A stretch of DNA of 64,000 nucleotides. Source: Triangularia verruculosa (lineage: Eukaryota; Ascomycota; Sordariomycetes; Sordariales; Podosporaceae). Where the stretch lies: positions 62,001 through 126,000 of the forward strand of contig MU863910.1 of assembly GCA_033296885.1 (NCBI GenBank). The letters run 5' to 3'. Of the stretch, positions 56,126-64,000 are shown one piece after another. The notes beneath the pieces are model-generated. The model saw only the letters and a list, made by a program, of their open reading frames with translations. It was not told where the DNA came from and made no database searches. Within the stretch, counting starts at the first letter, position 1, and each line of letters opens with the position of its first letter. A program made the translations under genes and the position numbers.

Positions 56126-58077
56126 ATGCGTCAACTATTTTGCTTCGTTTTGCTCTCGTGGATTTCCTTTGCTTCTCTTCTTCCTCCGGCATTTGCGGCC
56201 GCAGCAGACTACCACGAACAGCTCGTCCTTCGACCACTGCCTCTGTCGGCGCTTTTAGCAAGCTTTAATTTTCGATCCAACACGTCCCTCTCCGAGTTCG
56301 AGGCCCACAACTTTCGATTTTTTCCTCGATCACTTGGTCAAATTCTACAACATGCCGGGACACAGGAGCTGCACCTGAGATTCAGCCTGGGGAGGTGGGA
56401 TTCGGAGGCCTGGGGCGCAAGGCCATGGGGTGGTGCCAGAGAAGGAGGAACAGGTGTCGAGCTCTGGGCTTGGTTACAAGCCGCGACGGACGAGGAGTAA
56501 GCCAGTCGAAGAAACCAACTTCTTTTTTGTTGCCAAAACTAACTATACTCCCCCGCAGAGCCGATCACAAATGGCTGACCCTGACGAACGCGCTCTCTGG
56601 CCTCTTCTGCGCCTCGCTCAACTTCATCGATGGAACCCGAACCACCCGCCCTGTCATGTCCTTCCAGCCCGAAGGCGACCATCTTAATACGACGGCCGCC
56701 GATACACACTTGCTCTATGGAGTTTTGCCACATGAGGTTGTGTGCACCGAGAACCTTACCCCTTTCTTAAAGCTCTTGCCGTGCAAGGGGAAGGCAGGTA
56801 TCGCCACTTTGCTCGACGGCCACAAGCTGTTCGACGCCTCATGGCAAAGCATGGCCATTGATGTTAAGCCAGTCTGTCCTGTTGGGGGGGAATGTGTCCT
56901 GCAAATTGAGCTTACCATTGATATGGTTCTCGACATTGATCGGTCCAAAAGGCCGAGGGGTATGTATATCGCCTGCACCTTCACCCACCAAGGGCAGCGT
57001 GCTAATTACGGTCCAGACAACCCGATTCCCAGGCCCCCTCCTGGCCATGAACTGCCGTGTAATACCTCGAAACCGTACCACTCGCACGATACCTGCTTCC
57101 CGACCGATCACCAGGCCAATCAGGATTGGACACTATCCCAAATCTTTGGCCGCACTATGAAGGGAACATGCCCCCTGACTGACCCAACTGTCCCGCCAGT
57201 TTGCCTCCAGGTCCCAGATTCGCGGAGCGTTTATCACTCTGATGGTGTTCTGGAGAAGAAAAACCTTGACCGTGTCTCCCGCTGCTTCGAGATCAAGCCC
57301 GACGTGGATTTCGAGATTGTCTTGCCGGCCCCGGAAGATGAGTCGGCCATTCTCGTCAAGCCCGAAACACCACTCTTATATGCAGAGCGCAGCTTCACTG
57401 GTCATGGCCAAGAACGCGGAGGTGTACAGACCATCCTACGCAACCCCAGCCCCGACACTGAAGTCGAGTTCATCTACATGGAATCTCTTCCCTGGTTTAT
57501 GCGTATTTACCTACACACCATGTCCGCTCGTATTCAGGGGCACACTACCAAGGATAAGTCTTTGATCAAGGAGGTTTACTACCGTCCGGCCGTCGATCGA
57601 GCACGCGGCACCCAGCTTGAAGTGCGCATGCGCGTGCCACCAGCATCTACCGTGTTCTTGACCTATGACTTTGAAAAGTCGATTCTCAGGTACACGGAAT
57701 ATCCTCCAGATGCCAACAGAGGATTCGATGTAGCGGCTGCAGTGATCACGATTTTGAGCCCGGCTGCCTACAATCTACGAACCACGTCGTTGTTGTGCAG
57801 CCTGCCAACTCCGGATTTCAGCATGCCTTATAACGTTATTATTTTCACTTCAACTGCGATTGCCTTGGCCTTCGGAGGTATGTTCAATATTTTGGTGAGG
57901 AGGTTTGTGGCTGCGGATGAAGGGCCCGAGGTGGGCTTGGCTGTGCTCAAGAAGCGGATCAAAGAACGTGTTGGGGTGCTGGTTCAGAAGTTCAAGGGAA
58001 AGGGGCAGAAGGCCGAGGACAAGATGGTGGAGGTGGGTAGGATGGTAGAAAATCCAGGTGTTGGGGAACAGACATGA
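56126..58077 (+). CDS. GPI16: GPI transamidase subunit Gpi16 (PIG-T)
   Basis: Exons 56126-56496 and 56559-58077 (phase 2 joint) give 629 residues. Start ATG 56126 opens a signal peptide (MRQLFCFVLLSWISFASLLPPAFAAA). The sequence DYHEQLVLRPLPLSALLASF and the following ARPWGGAREGGTGVELWAWL are hallmark Gpi16 segments; YFMESLPWFMRIYLHT-like text (here YMESLPWFMRIYLHTM) lies in the second half. A single membrane helix near the end (IIFTSTAIALAFGGMFNIL) anchors the protein in the ER, leaving a basic cytosolic tail. Gpi16 forms the scaffold of the complex that attaches GPI anchors and is normally disulphide-linked to Gpi8. It serves the GPI proteins seen elsewhere, for example the dehydrogenase at 9239. 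Confidence 0.96.
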
Positions 58078-58499
58078 CCAGCGAGCAGATGGATCGGTGG
58101 CTCAGTGAAGTACTGGATGGGTTGGTAATAGTGATATAAAACGCTCGACATACCCATTATCTCAACATTCACCAAACATCTTCAAACTGTGATTCCATCG
58201 TCAAGGCCTCAAACCTCGGGAAAGCTGCCGCGGCTTTTACCCCGTAAGGGCATCCGCAATCTTAACATCCCGATATGTTACAATCCAGAGCTCTTCACCA
58301 ACCCTCGGACGATTCTCGATAACAGAACTAGCACGGCGATAGGATCGTTCAGTTAACAACCACCCAGAAAAAACATCTGCGTTTATCCAATATTGAGGCG
58401 CAGGAATGCATATATGCGCTGATTATCCAAGATCAAAATAACGTGCCTATCCAACGCTTTTGGTACCTGCCCACCAAGAACAAGATGTGTGTCATTTCT
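58078..58499. other. Intergenic, between convergent genes
   Basis: 3' flanks only. No feature recognised. Confidence 0.6.
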
Positions 58500-59639
58500 T
58501 TAACCCTCAACGTCTTCAGCCCAGTCTCCAACGGGCTTCACCCAAGTCGGACTTGTAAGGGTGTTCGTAGGAGCGGGACCTGATGACGGCAGTGCTGGAA
58601 AGTCCTCGGCAGCCTTGGGTTTCTGAGTTGCAGTGGTACGTGGGGCTGGCGCGGGCAAGGCTTGATGGTCGTTCTCGGTACTGCCTTGTCTGTCTTCTGG
58701 CTCGAACAGTTTCCTCCCGTGGTCTCGTCGTCCGTGTTGCCTGCCTGTGCTGGCCCCATAAGAAGATCCGTGGTTGTCGCCTTCAGAAGCAAACCTACTT
58801 CCTCCCAAGCCAGATGTCGTTGACCCTTTCACGCCGCCATTTGCTCCTTTTGTGAACACGTCGGCCGGATCTAAATCTGCCTTGCCTTGGTCCCATAACG
58901 CTCTCATCCCCTTGCGACCCTTGTTTTGCTCCCGGTCTGCTTCATACTTGTTCTTCTCCCCCATGGCAGCCTTTCGTCTGGCCGCTTCTTCCTGCTTGCG
59001 CTTCAGTACTTCTCCCTGCTTGCGCACGTCCTCATCTTTGGCAGGCTCTTCCCGTCTGGCGGCCTCCTTGCGTTTAAGTGCTTCTCGTTGGCCCTTGGCA
59101 TAAGCGATTGCGTGCTGCTCCTCGTCGTTCTTCTGTCGCTCGTATCTCTGTGTTTTCTTCGCGGCATCGAGCCTCCGCTGTTCCATTATTTTATCAGATT
59201 CAGCCTTGCTGAGCTTTGGGCGGGGGACGCCGCCGCTGTTCGCGCGGGCTTCGCTCGAGACGCTGGCACTATTGTTTGTTCTCTGTATTTGCGACTTGAG
59301 AGCAAGGCCGTTCTGGGGTAGCGATGGGGGCGGCGCGGTCTGAGATGTGTTCAAAGCAGTCGAAATGGCCTGGTTTTGGTTGAAGCTCTGGAGATTCTTG
59401 GATGCATGAGACCTGTCTGGACGGTTGTGTATCGAGTTGGACAAGCCCTTGGGCGCTGCAGGCTTGGGAGAAGACGCCGGCGTCACATCTGGCGCTGGTG
59501 GTTGGGGGGTCACTGCATGCTCTGGCTCGGTGGTGGTGGTGTCTGCTGGGATGTCTACATCCCCCTCGTAAGGGAGCGGCTCGATGTCGTCGGCGAAGAG
59601 GTCATCATCGGTGCGGCCGCCGAACTGATCGAGATCCAT
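58500..59639 (-). CDS. Conserved-looking disordered and coiled-coil protein
   Basis: One frame, 379 residues, beginning MDLDQFGGRTDDDLFADDIEPL. The acidic start, a Pro/Ser-rich middle, then a long Lys/Arg/Glu helix from about 140 to 240 (DKIMEQRRLDAAKKTQRYER onward) predict a single coiled-coil or single-alpha-helix segment. The end is Gly/Ser-rich with EDFPALPSSGP and a terminal TWVKPVGDWAEDVEG. The FPALP motif and the acidic ends are seen in some RNA- or ribosome-associated proteins, but I do not recognise a family. No signal peptide. Function unknown. Confidence 0.78.
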   Translation of the reverse strand: MDLDQFGGRTDDDLFADDIEPLPYEGDVDIPADTTTTEPEHAVTPQPPAPDVTPASSPKPAAPKGLSNSIHNRPDRSHASKNLQSFNQNQAISTALNTSQTAPPPSLPQNGLALKSQIQRTNNSASVSSEARANSGGVPRPKLSKAESDKIMEQRRLDAAKKTQRYERQKNDEEQHAIAYAKGQREALKRKEAARREEPAKDEDVRKQGEVLKRKQEEAARRKAAMGEKNKYEADREQNKGRKGMRALWDQGKADLDPADVFTKGANGGVKGSTTSGLGGSRFASEGDNHGSSYGASTGRQHGRRDHGRKLFEPEDRQGSTENDHQALPAPAPRTTATQKPKAAEDFPALPSSGPAPTNTLTSPTWVKPVGDWAEDVEG

Positions 59640-60672
59640 GTTGGGATAAGAGATAACTTATGCGTTTGAATATAGATGATTACAAAATGGGACGTATACA
59701 GGCTGCTGCTGGGCTGTACATATTACTTGAGACGAAGCGACAGTGTTGATGTCTTGTTGTTTGGATTGCAGCTCTCGGTGGGGCAATCGAGTGAGGGGCG
59801 TTTGGTCCGAGTTCAGCCCGCGCCAGACAAGGCTTGGCACAGGTGTTACCCAGCTGGCGGCAACTGATCACAGCTTGTGCTCCGTTTCCGTCACAACTTG
59901 GTTACCCGTCTCTTGTCTCATGAGGAGACCGTTTGGGCGCACCCATCAAGTCTGATGGTGACGACGGCCTTTGACTTCCATCAACACGTTCCACGAGCTC
60001 CGGCAGTAGATATATACCTTGTCCCTGGGGTCGTCAATGTAGGCGAGCATTACCGCCCTCCATAATCTGATAGTCATCGTGGCTGACCGAAAGTACCAAT
60101 ACCTCAGCAGAAAAATGATGCATGAGAATCAAAGGACGAGAGCCAGCCTCAACATGTGTGGCTTTGGGACACTGATGGTTGGAGTTCTGCTTGAGGACAT
60201 CTGAGCACCATCAACCTCACCCACGAGCTTGATATGTCAATAGGCCTCTATGAAGACTTTAAAGACCAGGACGGCGTTTCTAAGTTTGCCGGAGAGCCTC
60301 CTCGACCTCCATGTCACTTCAGCGCATACCGGTGTTGCTGAATACCGGTGGTGTGGCATAAGACTTGATAGGCTGGATCTGCTTTTCTGTGCCTGTGGCC
60401 TGCGCCGAGCTTGCCTGTCGTTGCATAGACGTACAAGGAGGTTATACATCACATATTGGCCAAGCGCAGTAACTTGCTCATAACCGCTCACCCCTCTTTG
60501 CGCATCAATACTATTCAGCCCAGAACGCGGACCTTCAGTGCACTCATCTACTTCCGGGGGCGTCGTCGATAATGGCTTATAGACACCAGCCTGCATCACC
60601 AGACGTGATGCCTTTGGTCCCTGCTTTCGAGATGCAACCCAGTGCACTGTTACACCCGATATCACCGCTGGG
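59640..60672. other. Intergenic, 1.0 kb, between divergent genes
   Basis: Promoter regions for the coiled-coil protein gene and the ferric reductase gene. Short frames on both strands lack family motifs. Nothing else recognised. Confidence 0.55.
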
Positions 60673-62837
60673 ATGGTCCTCTCAAAGCTGTCGCTCGCAT
60701 CACTTCGGATCCTCCTCCTGGCGCTATGTGTTTGGCCATCCTCAGGGGACGAGGAGGGTCTTCGGGGCTTGACAATGCCGGCCGATGACCCTCCGTGTGC
60801 CTTTGCTTGCACCGGCTCCCTTGCTGGTTTTGCACTGGCGTGCTCCATCGAAGATCACAGCCACCACGGCGGCGGACACGGACATGGATCGCCTATTCAG
60901 ACTTCACCTTCCTGCCGTGCAAACGACGAACCATACCTCACGACTGTCGCCTGGTGCATGAGCACCAAATGCGCCGAGTACAACGTCCCTAATTCGCGTC
61001 TCGAACAAGTGTGGGAGCTCACGATCACGGGCGATCCATCCATCCCGGCCAAATGGAGCTACACCGAGGCCCTCTTGAATGTCGACGAACCACCAACTCG
61101 GAAGCTGACCATGGGGGACGAATTGAACATGACCTCCCTCCCCCCGGATTCTTGGCTCGTTAGCTTCAACACGGCCAGTGTGATGGACCATGAATCTCGT
61201 ACTCAGTCCATCTACGGGTATGTTTGTCGGTTCTTCCAGTCATGATACCTCCAGTCTAGGGTACCATGCTAACCCCAGATTGCCCCAGGCTCGTGTTGCT
61301 GCTGGCAGGAATCATCGTTCCCATTCTCCTTACCTGGCTCGGCTACCTTCCCTTCGCGAGCACGTTGAACGACCGCTTCATCAGGCCTCGAATTGTCTAT
61401 CCCAGCCTGGTAGGCAGCTTCCAAGTTCGGCCGCTTCCATATTACCTTGGGAACGCGCCTACATGGGGACAAACACTTTTCATCATCATGATGCTCATAC
61501 TCAACATAATCACCACGGCAACCGGCTACCGCACAGTATCAAGCCACATGTGGCTGCGGAACCAGTGGCAGCAGATTGTTGGCTTCATGATGTACCGCAC
61601 AGGAGTGCTGTCATACGCTCTCGCACCGCTTGTCATGCTCTTTGCGGGGCGAAATAATCTTCTCCTCTGGCTCACCAATTGGTCCCACTCAACCTACCTG
61701 CTCCTGCACAGATGGATGGCACGTCTCTTCATGCTACAGGCTCTCCTGCATTCCGTCCTGGCCGTCATACTGTACAAAGACATGGGCATATACGACGCCC
61801 AGGCGGTGATGGATTACTGGGCTTGGGGTGTTGTCGCTACTGTTCTTGGCTGCGTGGTACTGGTTGTTTCGACGCTCTATTTCCGGCAGCGCTGGTATGA
61901 ACTGTTCCTGCTATTTCACATCGCCATGGCGGTTCTCATTCTGGTGGGCTGTTGGTACCACGCCGCGCTTCGATTTCCTTCAACGGGACAGGGGTTCAAC
62001 ACCTGGATATATATCGCTGTCGCCGTGTGGGTGTTTGACAGAGTCGCCCGGCTAGCTCGCATCGTCAAGAACGGTGTGCGCAGGGCTAGGGTGTTGGATC
62101 TTGGCAACGGCTACCTGCGGATCGACATTGACGGTGTTCGCTGGGGACACGCGCCCGGGCGTCATGTCTATGTGCACCTGCCCGCATTAAGCCCCCTTCG
62201 GCCATGGGAAAGTCATCCATTTTCGATCCTGCCGCGCTCGCTCCTGCGCCCGCTCAAGGCCAACAGCCCGAGCCCGCCATCCTCGCACCATGATGCCGAG
62301 AAGTTGGCCACGACCGAGACCATTGTGTCAGCCAACTCTGACACCAAGGCTGCGGCTGGGATTGTCCTCTTCGTCCGCAAAGCCGAAGGCATCACCAAGT
62401 CTTTGAAGGCCTCGTCCAGCTTGGTCACCTTTCTGGATGGACCGTACCCCAACAACTCTGTGTCCTCGCTACTTCGATGTGATCGTGTTGTTCTTATTGC
62501 TGGGGGTATTGGCATTACCGGAGTGTTGGCTTGGGTGGACAATCACACCAACGTCAAGTTGTTCTGGGGCGTGAAAGAGAGTGCCCAGCCATTGGTTGCC
62601 GCGTTGGGTCCCGTCATCGGTCGTCTGGATGAAACTAATGCCGAAGTGAGGATTGGCCAGCGATTCAACGTACAGCAGCTGCTGGAGGAGGAAGTCAAGG
62701 CAGGCTGGGCTAAGATCGGAGTTGTGGTGTGTGGACCTGGAGGGTTGTGTGATGATGTTCGGGCGTCGGTTGTAGCTCTCGGCAAGCAACACGATGGCAC
62801 CGGCTTTGTCCTGGAAGTGGAGGCTTATACTTGGTGA
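60673..62837 (+). CDS. Ferric/cupric reductase with His-rich ectodomain
   Basis: Exons 60673-61217 and 61289-62837 (phase 2 joint) give 697 residues. A signal peptide (MVLSKLSLASLRILLLALCV) and a Cys-containing ectodomain precede the membrane part. The ectodomain carries DHSHHGGGHGHG at residues 61-72, a likely metal-binding stretch. The ferric reductase membrane domain has paired heme His candidates in SHSTYLLLHRW, LLHSVLAVI and FHIAMAVL, WYHAAL. The cytosolic side has the FAD motif HPFSIL, GPYPNN, the NADPH motif GGIGITGVLAW and the terminal VCGPGGLCDDVR. It moves electrons from NADPH across the plasma membrane to reduce extracellular Fe(III) or Cu(II) for uptake. No multicopper oxidase or permease partner is adjacent. 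Iron-responsive regulation is expected from the family but no site was identified. Confidence 0.94.
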
Positions 62838-63427
62838 TGTAGCTGTTGTTGTTCCCTGGTTGTTATCCTAGTTTGGCTTTGGCTTCATAATTCTGAATAA
62901 TGGCTTGTGGCTTGAGCAGACATCGCAGGGACTTGATGAGACCCAATGCCTTGGGATCCAGCTGTCATTCAATGCGATTTGAGCTAAGACCACTGTCGAT
63001 AAAACTGTGCCCTGCAGGCGTCTGATTGTGTTGCGCGGGGAGGTAACGTCAGGTACGGCTTGCGACCCGGCAGCTTCTTTTGGAGAGAATCGAGCAGTCG
63101 GGTTGGCTGATGCAAACTCGCTCAAATGCACTCGATGTTGTGTTCGCCTGAATTGGGTGCGTGCCAAGACCGACACTTCAATGCGGCCAGAAAAGAGACT
63201 GCCAGTCGTTGCAGTCGGACCTCGGGGAGTAAGGAGGGCAGTGGAGGCCCTTTCTGCTACATACCTACCTGTAGACACCGTAGATAAGTTCGTTGGTGTA
63301 GAAGAACACTTCTTGGAGCCGTGTTAGACCTGAAGGCTTCCGTCATTGTCTGCTCTCTCACTACCCGCCAGGTACCTACCAACCTAGCCAGGTATCTAAG
63401 GATTTACCCACTGTCTTTGAACTTAGA
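62838..63427. other. Intergenic
   Basis: 3' flank of the reductase gene and promoter of the P450 gene. TACCTACC and AGGTACCTACC motifs lie at about 63262-63270 and 63371-63381. No gene seen. Confidence 0.6.
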
Positions 63428-64000
63428 ATGGCTGTCAGAATCCCCAGCATCAGTTTTTATCTGGCTGCAACGGAACACTCTGTCCCTGAGACAATCGTTT
63501 GTCTGTTGGGATGCTCGTTGATCGCTCTGTTAATTCGGTGGGCGCTGCTCCCCAAGCCTCTCCCTGGCATCCCCTACAACAAGGAAGCACTGAATCGGGT
63601 TTCTGGGGATGTGCCCGAGCTCAAGGCATCCAGCGGTGTTCGTGCTTTTATGCGCGCCCAGTTCCTCAAGCATAACTCGCCGATCGTGCAGGTTTTCATG
63701 TCGCCAATTTCCAAACCCTGGGTCTTGATAGGCGACTTTCGAGAAGCCCACGATATTGCCACCAGTCGCTCTAATGAGTTTGACAAGAGCAAGCTCACGT
63801 CTGATAGCTTCAAAGGAATTGTCCCGCAAAGCTTTGTCAGCTACAAGGCCGACCATCCAGTCTACAAGCACAGCAAAGATTTGCTCAGAGATCTGATGAC
63901 ACCTTCATTTTTTCGCAATGTGAGAAACGAGACATACCCCACCGTTCTCCTGTCTGAGTTGACAACCACCTACCTTTTGCTGACTATAAGCGCCGTGAAC
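63428..64000 (+). CDS. Cytochrome P450, N-terminal part (3' end outside window)
   Basis: ATG 63428 opens a frame with an N-terminal membrane anchor (ETIVCLLGCSLIALLIRWALL) followed by the Pro-rich hinge PKPLPGIPYN, both typical of microsomal P450s. The next section (VFMSPISKPWVLIGDFREAHDI, FVSYKADHPVYKHSKDLLRDLMTPSFF) matches the region before helix C, where the WxxxR-like and HxxxR positions lie. The heme Cys is beyond the window. After TTTCGCAAT at 63919 a GTGAGA donor begins a probable intron, since the following residues lose the P450 pattern; the acceptor may be at or past 63990. A monooxygenase role is certain by family; the substrate is unknown. Any linked biosynthetic genes would lie outside the window. 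Confidence 0.88.
   Translation, partial: MAVRIPSISFYLAATEHSVPETIVCLLGCSLIALLIRWALLPKPLPGIPYNKEALNRVSGDVPELKASSGVRAFMRAQFLKHNSPIVQVFMSPISKPWVLIGDFREAHDIATSRSNEFDKSKLTSDSFKGIVPQSFVSYKADHPVYKHSKDLLRDLMTPSFFRNVRNETYPTVLLSELTTTYLLLTISAVN

Overview
The window is filamentous ascomycete nuclear DNA, most likely from a sordariomycete (Sordariales-like). The signs are genes broken by short introns (about 50-80 nt, with GTAAGT/GTATGT-type donors and CTAAC/CTGAC-like branch sites before the acceptor), a HET-domain protein, an AA11-type polysaccharide monooxygenase, a GH55 glucanase, a GPI transamidase subunit and a fungal ferric reductase. The taxonomic placement is inference. I found no tRNA, rRNA, CRISPR array, transposon or bacterial-type operon. 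About 25 protein genes and one probable pseudogene are supported, both strands are used, and exon joints below were checked for phase by hand.

Layout. 1-13 kb: 3' part of a GH55 exo-beta-1,3-glucanase, a DUF3716-type Cys-motif protein, a small secreted SnoaL/NTF2-like protein, a five-exon protein with a tentative Cyt-type fold, an arylamine N-acetyltransferase, a GPI-anchored sorbosone-dehydrogenase-like protein and a single-pass membrane glycoprotein. 13-25 kb: a 920-residue disordered protein, a 2.7-kb stretch without genes, a secreted EEP-family nuclease, a Gfo/Idh/MocA oxidoreductase, a small secreted protein, and a multi-span membrane protein gene interrupted by one in-frame TGA. 25-36 kb: an ABHD12-like hydrolase, an AA11-type LPMO with repeat linker and Cys-rich tail, an MDR reductase, a hypothetical protein and a C2H2-like regulator, set in gene-poor DNA rich in TAGGTACCTA-like motifs.

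36-42.5 kb holds the most unusual locus: a head-to-head pair of a 596-residue and a 1,181-residue protein over a shared 740-bp promoter region. The larger looks like a beta-rich repeat region, an Ig-like domain and a long helical, partly hydrophobic tail. The smaller resembles, weakly, TULIP/P47-type proteins. I infer that they act together, possibly as a membrane-active or toxin-like pair; this is unproven.

43-64 kb is mainly housekeeping: a membrane protein with an apple-like ectodomain, cysteinyl-tRNA synthetase with two possible starts, a deoxyribosyltransferase-like protein, a protein with duplicated zinc-finger motifs and a cupin-like tail, an AT-rich 21-bp/82-bp repeat block beside a HET gene, Luc7 and Gpi16 in a divergent pair, a coiled-coil protein, a ferric reductase with a His-rich ectodomain, and the 5' end of a cytochrome P450.
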